A stretch of DNA of 64,000 bases from Piscinibacterium candidicorallinum (GTDB lineage: Bacteria > Pseudomonadota > Gammaproteobacteria > Burkholderiales > Burkholderiaceae_C). The notes under the pieces are model-generated. The model had not been told where the DNA came from. It worked only from the letters and a program-made list of their open reading frames with translations, and searched no databases. The first letter of the stretch is position 1. Each line of letters starts with the position of its first letter. Position numbers and translations under genes: made by a program. The stretch is taken from NCBI RefSeq assembly GCF_047549485.1, contig NZ_CP180191.1, positions 1,736,001 to 1,800,000 of the forward strand, written 5' to 3'. This document shows positions 17,945-26,727 of this stretch, piece by piece.

Positions 17945-18805
17945 TCAGCGCCCCAGGGCGCGCAGCGCGGCCCGCGGAAACACCCAGCCCTTCCAGGCCA
18001 GCCAGAGCTTGCGCAGGGGTGTCAGGGCAATGCGCTGATTCAGCACGGCAAAGTCCTCGCGCGCGATCTCTTCCAGCAGCTCGCGGTAGATGCGGCCCAT
18101 GATCAGCCCGGCGCGCTGGCTGCGCACGTCTTCGGCGGGCAGAGCGCGGGCTGCGTCACGAAAGGCCGTGCGGGCCAGATCAGCCAGTTCGCTCAGCAGG
18201 GCGGTGAGGGCAGGGGAGCCCTGGCGCTGCAGCACGGCATTGCGGTCCACGCCGTGAGCCTTGAGCCAGGCATCAGTCAGGTAGACGCGGCCGCGCGGGG
18301 CGTCATCACCCACATCACGCAGAATGTTCACCAGCTGAAGAGCCAGCCCGAGCTTGCCCGCGTAGTCATGCGTAGAAGCGTTGCTGTAGCCGAAGATCAG
18401 GGCCGACACCTCGCCCACCACGCCGGCCACGCGGTGGCAGTAGATCTTGAGCGACTCCAGGTCCGGGTAGCGCACCTGGTTCACATCCATCTCCATGCCC
18501 GCAATGATTTCCATGAGCTGCGGCGCACGCACGCCAAAGGGCAGCACATGGGCCTGCAGAGCCTGCGTGACGGGGTGGGTGGGTGCGCCGGCATACAGGC
18601 GGTCGATCTCGGTGCGCCACCAGGCCAGCTTGGTGCGCGCGAGCTGCGCGTCGGCCACTTCGTCGGCCACGTCATCCACCTCGCGACAGAAGGCATAGAA
18701 GGCCATGATGGCGTCGCGCCGGGCGGGCGGCAGGAACAGGAAGCTGTAGTAGAAGCTGGAACCGGATGCGGCTGCCTTGTCCCGGCAGTATTCGATGGGC
18801 GTCAT
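17945..18805 (-). CDS. hpnD: Presqualene diphosphate synthase HpnD
   Basis: HpnD condenses two farnesyl diphosphates to presqualene diphosphate. It is a trans-isoprenyl diphosphate synthase-like protein with both Asp-rich motifs: DDVADE at residues 44-49 and a second in the VNILRDVGDD segment. I chose the ATG at 18805 because it gives the family N-terminus (MTPIEYCRDKAAASGSSFYY); the frame upstream overlaps hpnC. The product has 286 residues. It lies 7 bases after hpnC. Confidence 0.93.
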   Translation of the reverse strand: MTPIEYCRDKAAASGSSFYYSFLFLPPARRDAIMAFYAFCREVDDVADEVADAQLARTKLAWWRTEIDRLYAGAPTHPVTQALQAHVLPFGVRAPQLMEIIAGMEMDVNQVRYPDLESLKIYCHRVAGVVGEVSALIFGYSNASTHDYAGKLGLALQLVNILRDVGDDAPRGRVYLTDAWLKAHGVDRNAVLQRQGSPALTALLSELADLARTAFRDAARALPAEDVRSQRAGLIMGRIYRELLEEIAREDFAVLNQRIALTPLRKLWLAWKGWVFPRAALRALGR

Positions 18806-18812
18806 GCGCGGA

Positions 18813-19727
18813 TTATCGCGGGGCGGTGGGGCTGATCGGCCCGAGCAGGCGCGGCTCGATGCCTCGCGGCGCCTGCGCGGGTTGCAGCAGCGTGCGCCAG
18901 GCGATGACCAGCCAATCGATGCTGCCCAGCTTGGGCCGGGCGCGGCAGACGTCGTAGGCCGCTGCATCGAGGCGCGCTGCAATGCGCAGGCCACCCTCGA
19001 TCACGGCGCGCAGCTCCAGACCGCCGCGTCCGCCAATGCGTGCGGGCAGGCCATAGCCGAACTGCAGGCGCGCCCGAGCGTCGGCTACTAGCACCCGCAT
19101 CAGCGCGCGCCAAGCCTCGGTCTGCATCATCCGGGCGGCCTCTGCGACAAGCTGCGATTCGTCCACGCCGAACTGCGTCATTTGCGCGCGCGGGATGTAG
19201 ATGCGCGGCTTGGCCAGATCGATGGCCACGTCTTGCCAGAAGTTCACCAGCTGCAGGCCGGTGCAGATTGCGTCGGCCTGGGCGAGTGCGGCCGGGTCGT
19301 GGTCGCAGTCGTATAGACGCAGCATCAGGCGCCCGACCGGGTTGGCCGAGCGGCTGCAGTAGTCCAGCACCTCGGTCATGTCCGCATAACTCGTCTTCTC
19401 CACGTCCTGCGAGAACGCGGATAGCAGATCGAGCAGGGGCTCCGGGCGCAGAGCATGCGGTGCGATGTGCGGCTGCAGACCCGCGACGGCGCGCAGCAGC
19501 GGGTCGTCGGTGGGCGCTGCGGGCCGGGTCGGCGCGGCAAACAGCTCGCGCACGGCCTGCGCCATGCGGGCGAGATCGGCCAGACGTTGTGCTGCATCAG
19601 CGTGGCCCTCGTCAGCCACATCGTCCGCTGTACGTGCGAAGCGATAGATCGCCACGATGGCGGGGCGCAGCCGGGCCGGAGCCAGACGCGAGGCCACGGG
19701 AAAGTTTTCGTAGTGATCAACAGCCAT
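18813..19727 (-). CDS. hpnC: Hydroxysqualene synthase HpnC
   Basis: HpnC converts presqualene diphosphate to hydroxysqualene. It resembles HpnD and keeps the first Asp-rich motif (TADDVADE, about residues 33-40) and the second (NFWQDVAIDLAK). The start ATG at 19727 gives 304 residues; an in-frame ATG 15 codons upstream is possible. It is the first gene of the hpnC-hpnD-hpnE operon. The squalene-hopene cyclase gene is not in this window. Confidence 0.93.
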   Translation of the reverse strand: MAVDHYENFPVASRLAPARLRPAIVAIYRFARTADDVADEGHADAAQRLADLARMAQAVRELFAAPTRPAAPTDDPLLRAVAGLQPHIAPHALRPEPLLDLLSAFSQDVEKTSYADMTEVLDYCSRSANPVGRLMLRLYDCDHDPAALAQADAICTGLQLVNFWQDVAIDLAKPRIYIPRAQMTQFGVDESQLVAEAARMMQTEAWRALMRVLVADARARLQFGYGLPARIGGRGGLELRAVIEGGLRIAARLDAAAYDVCRARPKLGSIDWLVIAWRTLLQPAQAPRGIEPRLLGPISPTAPR

Positions 19728-19849
19728 GGGATGGCGCGGGCGGTTCGTCGATGATGTGTCGCGCTGCAGCATACGGGCTGTGAAGCGCAACTGGCAGAAC
19801 ACGCGAGACGCTCGACGCCGGGGCGACAAGGTGGGGTCTGCGCCTTGGC

Positions 19850-19855
19850 TACAAT
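19850..19855 (+). promoter_or_regulatory. Possible -10 box for tRNA-Leu
   Basis: TACAAT at 19850-19855 is a good -10 element about 90 bases before tRNA-Leu, but I see no matching -35 at 16-18 bases. Between it and the tRNA, the word AAGTACGCG occurs twice (near 19867 and 19880). Confidence 0.35.
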
Positions 19856-19946
19856 GCTCCCCAGAGCAAGTACGCGGGGAAGTACGCGTCTCGGGCGCTT
19901 GAGGCAAGACCTTCAGCAGGCCTGACCGGACGGACCGCACTTGCAT

Positions 19947-20033
19947 GCGAAGGTGGCGAAATTGGTAGACGCACCAGGTTTAGGTCCTGACGCCTTCACC
20001 GGCGTGGGGGTTCGAGTCCCCCCCTTCGCACCA
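19947..20033 (+). tRNA. tRNA-Leu (UAG)
   Basis: This is a class II tRNA of 87 bases with acceptor GCGAAGG pairing to CCTTCGC and an encoded CCA. The anticodon loop TTTAGGT gives UAG; the outermost anticodon-stem pair is a C/A mismatch. Its body (GGCGAAATTGGTAGACGCACCAG) closely follows other bacterial tRNA-Leu(UAG) genes. It lies 71 bases before tig on the same strand. Confidence 0.95.
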
Positions 20034-20103
20034 GCGAGATCTCAGAATCCCCACGGGTTGAGTTCCGCGCGTTCAACCCGATCATTCATTTTCAGGTGTG
20101 TTC

Positions 20104-21417
20104 ATGACTGCAGCTATTGAGACCCTTTCCGCCATCGAACGCCGTGTGGCGCTGGACGTGCCCCTGGCCGACGTGAATCGTGAGGTCGAGTCGCGTTTGC
20201 GCCGCCTGCAGCGCACCGTGCGCATGTCCGGCTTCCGCCCCGGCAAGGTGCCCTTCGGTCTGGTTCAGCGCCAGTACGGCTATGAAGTTCAGATGGAAGT
20301 GCTCAACGACAAGGTCGGCGAAGCCTTCAACTCCGTGGTGAGCGAGAACAAGCTGCGCGTGGCCGGCATGCCCAAGGTTGAGCCGATTAATGCCGAAGGC
20401 GAGGCTGCTGCCGAAGCCGCCAAGTTCACGGCCACCTTCGAGGTCTATCCCGAGATCAAGTTTGGCGACTTCAAGAGCGCCACGGTCGAGCGCGTTGTCT
20501 GCACGGTAGGCGATGCCGAGGTCGACAAAACGATCGACATCCTGCGCAAGCAGCGTGCCAACTACGCGGCCGTGGATCGCGGCATCCAGACTGACGATCG
20601 CATCACGTGCAACTTCACCGGCACGATCGATGGCGTCGAGTTCAAAGGTGGCCAGGCGACTGACTTCTCGTTCGTCTCCGGCGCCAAGCGCATGCTGCCG
20701 GAGTTCGAAGCGGCAGCCCTCGGCCTGAAGGCTGGCGAAAGCAAGACCTTCGATCTCGCATTCCCCGCCGACTACCACGGCGCCGATGTCGCCGGCAAGA
20801 CGGCGGCGTTCAAGCTCGACATCACGAAGGTGGAAGCCCCGCAGTTGCCGCCGGTGGATTCCGAATTCGCCAAGACCCTAGGCATCGCTGACGGCGACGT
20901 GACCAAGATGCGCGAAGAGATCCGCGCCAACCTGCAGCGCGAAGTCGCCGCACGCACACGCAACCAGACCAAGGAAAGCGTGATGAACGCGATGCTCAAG
21001 GTTGCGGAGTTCGAGGTGCCCAAGGCGTTGGTTGGCAACGAGACGGGCCGCCTTGCCGAGAACGCGCGTGCCGATCTGGCTGCGCGCGGCATGAAGGTGG
21101 ATTCGCTGCCCTTCCCGCCGGATGTGTTCCAGGCGCAGGCCGAGCGCCGCGTGCGCCTCGGTCTGATTCTTGCTGAGCTGGTCAAGGTCAACGGGCTGAC
21201 GGCCAAGCAGGAGCAGCTGCGTGCCAAGATCGAAGAGACGGCGCAGAGCTACGAGAACCCCGCTGAAGTGCTGCAGTGGTACTTCAAGGACAAGCAGCGC
21301 CTGGCCGACGTCGAGGCCGTGGTGCTTGAAGACAATGTGGTGGAATGGGCTCTGGGCCAGACCACCGTGGTGGACAAGCCTGTGGCTTTTGACGAGCTGA
21401 TGGGCAACGCCGCCTGA
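20104..21417 (+). CDS. tig: Trigger factor, ribosome-bound chaperone
   Basis: Trigger factor binds ribosomal protein uL23 at the exit tunnel and shelters nascent chains. The order is an N-terminal ribosome-binding domain (GFRPGKVP near residue 43 is the signature loop), an FKBP-type prolyl isomerase domain (about 150-245, with FTGTIDGVEFKGG) and a C-terminal chaperone domain. The start is ATG 20104 (437 residues); the GTG two codons upstream is an alternative. It heads tig-clpP-clpX-lon. Confidence 0.97.
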   Translation: MTAAIETLSAIERRVALDVPLADVNREVESRLRRLQRTVRMSGFRPGKVPFGLVQRQYGYEVQMEVLNDKVGEAFNSVVSENKLRVAGMPKVEPINAEGEAAAEAAKFTATFEVYPEIKFGDFKSATVERVVCTVGDAEVDKTIDILRKQRANYAAVDRGIQTDDRITCNFTGTIDGVEFKGGQATDFSFVSGAKRMLPEFEAAALGLKAGESKTFDLAFPADYHGADVAGKTAAFKLDITKVEAPQLPPVDSEFAKTLGIADGDVTKMREEIRANLQREVAARTRNQTKESVMNAMLKVAEFEVPKALVGNETGRLAENARADLAARGMKVDSLPFPPDVFQAQAERRVRLGLILAELVKVNGLTAKQEQLRAKIEETAQSYENPAEVLQWYFKDKQRLADVEAVVLEDNVVEWALGQTTVVDKPVAFDELMGNAA

Positions 21418-21460
21418 TTGATCAGAACTGCAGCGCAAGGTTTGCGCAGGAGACAAGCTG

Positions 21461-22120
21461 ATGGCATTTGACGTTCGGGACTGGCAGCGCGATCCGCAGC
21501 GCTTTGAACCGCAGAATCTCGGCATGGTGCCGATCGTCATCGAGCAGAGTGGCCGGGGCGAGCGCGCCTACGATATCTACTCGCGGCTGCTGCGCGAACG
21601 GATCGTGTTCCTGATCGGCCCCGTGCATGACGTGTCGGCCAACCTGATCGTGGCGCAGCTGTTGTTCCTTGAGGCGGACAATCCCGACAAGGACATCAGC
21701 TTCTACATCAACAGCCCGGGCGGCTCGGTCTATGCCGGCATGGCGATCTACGACACCATGCAGTTCATCAAGCCCGATGTGTCCACCATGTGCTGCGGCC
21801 TTGCGGCGAGCATGGGTGCCTTCCTTCTGGCGGCTGGCGAGAAGGGCAAGCGCTTCTCGCTGCCGAATAGCCGAATCATGATTCATCAGCCCTCGGGTGG
21901 GGCCCAGGGGCAGGCGAGCGACATCCAGATCCAGGCTCGCGAAATCCTTGATCTGCGCGAGCGTCTGAACAAGATTCTTGCGGACCGCACGGGGCAGCCG
22001 ATCGACAAGATCGCGACCGACACGGACCGCGACAATTTCCTCGCCCCCGAGGAAGCGCAGGCCTACGGGCTCATCGACAAGGTGCTCACCTCGCGCGAAC
22101 AAGTCGCCTCGGGCGGCTGA
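21461..22120 (+). CDS. clpP: ATP-dependent Clp protease proteolytic subunit ClpP
   Basis: ClpP forms the 14-subunit serine protease chamber used with ClpX or ClpA. The catalytic Ser117 lies in AASMGAFLL and His142 in RIMIHQPSGG; the catalytic Asp is in the following helix region. At 219 residues with a short propeptide-like N-terminus it is typical. It begins 43 bases after tig, with an AGGAGA-like ribosome site, and ends 42 bases before clpX. Confidence 0.97.
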   Translation: MAFDVRDWQRDPQRFEPQNLGMVPIVIEQSGRGERAYDIYSRLLRERIVFLIGPVHDVSANLIVAQLLFLEADNPDKDISFYINSPGGSVYAGMAIYDTMQFIKPDVSTMCCGLAASMGAFLLAAGEKGKRFSLPNSRIMIHQPSGGAQGQASDIQIQAREILDLRERLNKILADRTGQPIDKIATDTDRDNFLAPEEAQAYGLIDKVLTSREQVASGG

Positions 22121-22162
22121 TCGTATCGAACTGAGTTCTAGCGCAGGCAGCAGGGAGGCACG

Positions 22163-23431
22163 ATGACCGAGAAAAAAACGAACAGCGAGAAGCTGCTGTA
22201 TTGCTCCTTCTGTGGCAAGAGCCAACACGAGGTCAAGAAGCTGATCGCTGGCCCCTCGGTCTTCATCTGCGACGAATGCATCGACCTGTGCAACGAGATC
22301 ATCCGCGATGAAGTCGCTGAAGCGTCTGGCCCGACAACCCGCAGCGACTTGCCTACGCCCAAGGAAATCAAGGAGATCCTTGACCAGTATGTGATCGGCC
22401 AGGATCAGGCCAAAAAGATCCTGTCTGTCGCGGTCTACAACCACTACAAGCGGCTCAAGCACCTGGGCAGCAAGGATGAGGTCGAACTCGCCAAGTCCAA
22501 CATCCTGCTCGTCGGGCCTACCGGCTCCGGCAAGACCTTGCTAGCGCAGACCCTTGCGCGGTTGCTCAATGTGCCGTTTGTGATCGCCGACGCAACCACG
22601 CTGACCGAAGCTGGCTATGTGGGTGAGGATGTCGAAAACATCATTCAGAAGCTGCTGCAGAACTGCAACTACGAGGTTGATAAGGCACAGCGGGGCATTG
22701 TTTACATCGACGAGATCGACAAGATCTCTCGTAAATCCGACAACCCCTCCATCACACGCGACGTGTCTGGCGAAGGCGTGCAGCAGGCCCTGCTTAAGCT
22801 GATCGAAGGCACCATTGCCAGCGTGCCACCGCAAGGTGGCCGCAAGCACCCTAATCAGGATTTCGTGCAGGTCGACACGACCAACATCCTGTTCATCTGC
22901 GGGGGCGCGTTCGATGGCTTGGATAAGGTCATCCGCAACCGCTCGGAGAAGAGCGGGATCGGCTTCGGCGCATCAGTCCGAGGCGAATCGAGCCGTAGCG
23001 TGACGGAGCTTCTCGCGGAAGCCGAGCCCGAAGACCTGATCAAGTTCGGTCTGATTCCCGAACTGGTCGGGCGGCTTCCTGTGGTTGCCACCCTGGGCGA
23101 GTTGCAGGAAGAAGCGCTCGTACAGATACTGGTCGAGCCCAAGAACGCCCTGATCAAGCAGTACAGCAAGCTGCTCGGCATGGAGGGGGTCGATCTGGAG
23201 ATCCGCCCCGCGGCGATGCGCGCGGTGGCGCAGAAGGCGCTCAAGCGCAAGACAGGTGCGCGTGGCCTGCGCTCAATTCTTGAGCAGGCCTTGTTGCAGA
23301 CCATGTATGAGCTTCCGACCATGGAGAACGTGGCCAAGGTCGTCGTCGATGAGAACTGCATCACCCAGGGTACGCCGCCGCTGCTTGTCTACCGCGAACA
23401 GCCACGCTCGGTTGCGCTCGCGGCGTCCTGA
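22163..23431 (+). CDS. clpX: ATP-dependent Clp protease ATP-binding subunit ClpX
   Basis: ClpX is the AAA+ unfoldase that feeds substrates to ClpP. The N-terminal zinc-binding domain has Cys14, Cys17, Cys36 and Cys39. The AAA domain has Walker A GPTGSGKT, Walker B IVYIDEIDK and the ClpP-docking IGF loop (in EKSGIGFGA). The length of 422 residues is normal. The preceding GGAGG ribosome site supports ATG 22163. Confidence 0.98.
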   Translation: MTEKKTNSEKLLYCSFCGKSQHEVKKLIAGPSVFICDECIDLCNEIIRDEVAEASGPTTRSDLPTPKEIKEILDQYVIGQDQAKKILSVAVYNHYKRLKHLGSKDEVELAKSNILLVGPTGSGKTLLAQTLARLLNVPFVIADATTLTEAGYVGEDVENIIQKLLQNCNYEVDKAQRGIVYIDEIDKISRKSDNPSITRDVSGEGVQQALLKLIEGTIASVPPQGGRKHPNQDFVQVDTTNILFICGGAFDGLDKVIRNRSEKSGIGFGASVRGESSRSVTELLAEAEPEDLIKFGLIPELVGRLPVVATLGELQEEALVQILVEPKNALIKQYSKLLGMEGVDLEIRPAAMRAVAQKALKRKTGARGLRSILEQALLQTMYELPTMENVAKVVVDENCITQGTPPLLVYREQPRSVALAAS

Positions 23432-23546
23432 GCGAGTCCGGCGTACCTCGTGCTCCGCGGTGAGTGCCTAGCCGGCAGAACCAGAACGTCGCCCAGTTGA
23501 CAATTTCTGCTTTCTGTATGGGCCTTACGAGCCGTATTGCTCTCGC

Positions 23547-23573
23547 TTGATGCCTTCTCCGCGGTGCTACAGT
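23547..23573 (+). promoter_or_regulatory. Weak promoter candidate upstream of lon
   Basis: The 239-base clpX-lon gap probably contains a separate lon promoter. TTGATG (23547-23552) and TACAGT (23568-23573) are 15 bases apart, which is short for sigma-70. The CTTGA start also recalls a sigma-32 -35 element, but there is no CCCCAT-type -10. A consensus TTGACA at 23497 has no -10 at the right distance. Confidence 0.25.
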
Positions 23574-23670
23574 CGTCCGCAAGCATATGCACGTGTTTGC
23601 CTCCGAGGCGCGATCTTGCAATCGCATGACCTGCCCGCAGTTTGTGTGGGTTCCATTCTGAAAGCCCGAT

Positions 23671-26076
23671 ATGTCTGAGGCCAAGATTCTCTCCTTGCCC
23701 CTGCTGCCGCTGCGCGATGTGGTGGTATTCCCCAACATGGTCATCCCGCTGTTTGTAGGGCGACCCAAGAGCATCAAGGCGCTTGAAGTCGCCATGGAAG
23801 GCGGGCAGGGCATTCTGCTGGTCGCTCAGAAGAACGCGACGAAGGATGATCCATCAGCATCGGATCTGCACGAGATCGGCTGCATAGCCAATGTGCTTCA
23901 GATGCTCAAGCTTCCTGATGGGACGATGAAGGTGCTGGTTGAGGGATCCCAGCGTGCATCCCTGCATGCTGTCGAGGATGGCCCAACGCACTTCACCTGC
24001 GAAGCCGAGCCGCTTGAGTCCCAAGACGCAAATGCGCCAGAGGCCGAGGCGCTTCGCCGTGCGGTGATCAGTCAGTTCGACCAGTTCGTCAAGCTCAACA
24101 AGAAGGTGCCACCGGAAGTCCTGACTTCCGTGTCGGGCATTGATGAGCCCGGCCGTCTTGCTGACACTGTGGCGACGCATCTGCCCATCAAGATCGAGCA
24201 GAAGCAGTCGGCGCTGGCCGTTCTGCGCGTACCGGAGCGTCTCGAGTTGCTGCTCTCCCTGCTTGAAGGAGAGATCGACATTCTCCAGGTGGAAAAGCGC
24301 ATCCGCGGGCGGGTCAAGCGCCAGATGGAGAAGAGTCAGCGCGAGTACTACCTGAACGAGCAGGTCAAGGCGATCCAGAAGGAGCTCGGTGAAGGCGAAG
24401 ACGGAGCCGACCTTGAAGAGCTCGACAAGCGCATCAAGGCTGCGCGAATGCCCAAGGAGGCACGCAAGAAGGCCGAGGCTGAGCTCAAGAAGCTCAAGCT
24501 GATGTCGCCGATGTCGGCCGAAGCGACTGTGGTGCGCAACTACATCGACACGATCGTCAATCTGCCATGGAAGAAAAAGAGCAAGATCAATAACGACCTC
24601 AAGCACGCTGAAGACGTGCTCAACGCTGACCACGACGGCCTCGAAAAGGTCAAGGAACGCATCGTCGAGTACCTCGCCGTTCAGCAGCGTGTCGACAAGC
24701 TCAAGGCGCCGATCCTATGCCTCGTCGGCCCACCTGGCGTGGGTAAGACCTCACTTGGCCAGTCGATCGCGAAGGCGACCAACCGCAAGTTTGTACGCAT
24801 GGCTCTGGGTGGCGTGCGCGACGAGGCCGAGATCCGTGGGCACCGCCGTACGTACATTGGCTCAATGCCGGGCAAGATCCTGCAGAACCTCTCCAAGACA
24901 GGCGTGCGCAATCCGCTGTTTCTGCTTGATGAAGTGGACAAGATGGGGCAGGACTTTCGTGGTGATCCAGCCTCAGCTCTGCTCGAAGTGCTGGATCCCG
25001 AGCAGAACCACACCTTCCAGGATCACTACATCGAAGTCGACTTCGATCTGTCGGATGTGATGTTTGTGGCGACCTCCAACTCGCTGAACATTCCTCCGGC
25101 GCTGCTGGACCGCATGGAGGTGATTCGCCTAGCTGGCTATACCGAAGACGAGAAGACCGACATCGTCGAGCGTCACCTGCTACCCAAGCAGATGAAAAGT
25201 AACGGTGTAAAGGAGGACGAGCTGCACGTGTCTGAGGCCGCTATCCGAGACATCGTCCGCTACTACACCCGTGAGGCGGGGGTTCGTTCTCTGGAGCGCG
25301 AGGTCTCGAAGATCTGCCGCAAGGTCGTCAAGCAGCAGTTGCTTGGCAAGACCAAGGGGAAGGTCAACATCACGCCCAAGAATCTTGATAAGTACCTGGG
25401 GGTACGACGCTTCACCTATGGTGTCGCAGAGAAGGAAAACCAGATCGGCCAGGTGACGGGGCTTGCATGGACGGAAGTGGGTGGAGATCTGCTTACCATC
25501 GAAGTGGCCACCATGCCCGGCAAGGGCAATGTGCAGCGCACCGGCTCGCTGGGCGATGTCATGAAGGAGTCGGTGGAAGCAGCCCGCACGGTGGTTCGTG
25601 CCCGAGCCCGACGCCTGGGCATCAAGGACGACCGCTTCGAGAAGCTAGACCTGCATGTGCACTTCCCCGAGGGGGCCACACCGAAGGATGGGCCGAGCGC
25701 GGGCATTGCGATCACCATAGCCCTCGTCTCTGCGCTGACGGGCATTCCGGTCCGATCGGATGTCGCGATGACGGGCGAGATCACGCTGCGCGGGGAAGTC
25801 CTGGCCATTGGCGGCTTGAAGGAGAAACTGCTAGCAGCGCTGCGCGGCGGCATCAAGAAGGTGCTCATTCCCGAGGAAAACACCAAGGACCTCGCAGAGA
25901 TTCCAGACAACGTCAAAAACCGTCTTGAGATCATCCCGGTGAAATGGATCGATCGCGTGCTCGAGATCGCACTGAGCGAGACACCGGTTGCGCTGCCCGA
26001 TGAAGAAGTTGCTGCGTCTACGGCAACGTCTGCCGACGGCAAGCCTGCTGCATCAGGCGAGGTTGTAAAGCATTGA
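23671..26076 (+). CDS. lon: ATP-dependent protease La (Lon)
   Basis: Lon is a cytoplasmic AAA+ serine protease that degrades misfolded and regulatory proteins. The order is a LON substrate-binding domain (about residues 8-205), a coiled region (240-300), an AAA module with Walker A GPPGVGKTS (near 354) and FLLDEVDKM, then the protease domain with a Ser/Lys dyad: Ser in DGPSAGIA and Lys in GLKEKLLAALRGGIKKV. At 801 residues it is full length. Confidence 0.98.
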   Translation: MSEAKILSLPLLPLRDVVVFPNMVIPLFVGRPKSIKALEVAMEGGQGILLVAQKNATKDDPSASDLHEIGCIANVLQMLKLPDGTMKVLVEGSQRASLHAVEDGPTHFTCEAEPLESQDANAPEAEALRRAVISQFDQFVKLNKKVPPEVLTSVSGIDEPGRLADTVATHLPIKIEQKQSALAVLRVPERLELLLSLLEGEIDILQVEKRIRGRVKRQMEKSQREYYLNEQVKAIQKELGEGEDGADLEELDKRIKAARMPKEARKKAEAELKKLKLMSPMSAEATVVRNYIDTIVNLPWKKKSKINNDLKHAEDVLNADHDGLEKVKERIVEYLAVQQRVDKLKAPILCLVGPPGVGKTSLGQSIAKATNRKFVRMALGGVRDEAEIRGHRRTYIGSMPGKILQNLSKTGVRNPLFLLDEVDKMGQDFRGDPASALLEVLDPEQNHTFQDHYIEVDFDLSDVMFVATSNSLNIPPALLDRMEVIRLAGYTEDEKTDIVERHLLPKQMKSNGVKEDELHVSEAAIRDIVRYYTREAGVRSLEREVSKICRKVVKQQLLGKTKGKVNITPKNLDKYLGVRRFTYGVAEKENQIGQVTGLAWTEVGGDLLTIEVATMPGKGNVQRTGSLGDVMKESVEAARTVVRARARRLGIKDDRFEKLDLHVHFPEGATPKDGPSAGIAITIALVSALTGIPVRSDVAMTGEITLRGEVLAIGGLKEKLLAALRGGIKKVLIPEENTKDLAEIPDNVKNRLEIIPVKWIDRVLEIALSETPVALPDEEVAASTATSADGKPAASGEVVKH

Positions 26077-26129
26077 TTCAGCGTGTTGCGGTGCGTTGGG
26101 TAGCGACGCGTGCGCAGCGTGCGTTCGCC

Positions 26130-26159
26130 TTGACATGCCAAGAGAGCGACGCGTTAAAT
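26130..26159 (+). promoter_or_regulatory. Promoter of hupB
   Basis: A consensus -35 TTGACA (26130-26135) is followed after 18 bases by TTAAAT (26154-26159). A second -10-like TATAGT at 26173-26178 lacks a good -35. The leader to the hupB start is about 85 bases. Confidence 0.6.
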
Positions 26160-26250
26160 CGATTCGAGCGGTTATAGTCCGCGTCCTTTGTCGGCTGCGG
26201 GCCGACACACCAATACGACCGACCAATCCTGTTTCTAGGGGGTTTAGAAA

Positions 26251-26523
26251 GTGAACAAGACCGACCTGATCGATCACATCGCAAAGAACGCAGACATCTC
26301 CAAGGCCGCAGCAGGCCGTGCTCTGGATTCGGTGGTCGGCGCCATCAAGACGACGCTCAAACGTGGCGGCTCGGTCACGCTCGTCGGGTTCGGTACCTTC
26401 ACGGTGGGCAAGCGGGCTGCCCGTTCCGGCCGCAACCCGCGCACGAACCAGCCGATCAAGATCAAGGCCGCCAAGGTGCCAAAGTTCCGCCCGGGCAAGG
26501 CCTTGAAGGACGCTGTAAACTAA
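26251..26523 (+). CDS. hupB: DNA-binding protein HU (HupB-type)
   Basis: HU is a histone-like nucleoid protein that bends DNA. The 90-residue product has the family pattern MNKTDLIDHIAKNADISKA and the arm motif GFGTFTVGKRAARSGRNP. The start is GTG 26251, preceded by a purine-rich site. The position after lon is conserved in proteobacteria. tRNA-Val begins ten bases after the stop, so the two are probably on one transcript. Confidence 0.97.
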   Translation: MNKTDLIDHIAKNADISKAAAGRALDSVVGAIKTTLKRGGSVTLVGFGTFTVGKRAARSGRNPRTNQPIKIKAAKVPKFRPGKALKDAVN

Positions 26524-26533
26524 TGTGCTTTGC

Positions 26534-26609
26534 GGGTGCTTAGCTCAGTTGGTAGAGCGGCGCCCTTACAAGGCGTAGGTCGGGAGTTCGAGCCTCTCAG
26601 CACCCACCA
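26534..26609 (+). tRNA. tRNA-Val (UAC)
   Basis: This is a complete 76-base tRNA with acceptor GGGTGCT pairing with AGCACCC and an encoded CCA. The anticodon loop CTTACAA gives UAC. It sits ten bases after hupB and 46 bases before an intrinsic terminator, so it is most likely processed from the hupB transcript. Confidence 0.95.
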
Positions 26610-26655
26610 CCGCAAAGCGCAAGACACTTTTGCCTGAGTGCAGGCAAGACGATCA

Positions 26656-26680
26656 GGGCGAACCGGGTTCGCCCTTTTTG
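26656..26680 (+). terminator. Intrinsic terminator after hupB/tRNA-Val
   Basis: The hairpin GGGCGAAC / GTTCGCCC with a short loop is followed by TTTTTG. It ends the hupB-tRNA-Val unit and separates it from ppiD. Confidence 0.88.
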
Positions 26681-26727
26681 TTGTGCTCTGCCTGGCCTGT
26701 GAATCCTGATTCGGGAAGTCAGCATCG

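Noticed and set aside
17381..18835. Plus-strand open frame of 484 codons opposite hpnE and hpnD
   Set aside because: hpnE and hpnD have clear motifs on the minus strand; this frame starts inside one gene and ends inside the next with no family resemblance.
23497..23525. TTGACA upstream of lon as the main promoter
   Set aside because: The -35 is perfect, but no acceptable -10 is found 16-18 bases downstream; the nearest TATGGG is only 14 bases away.
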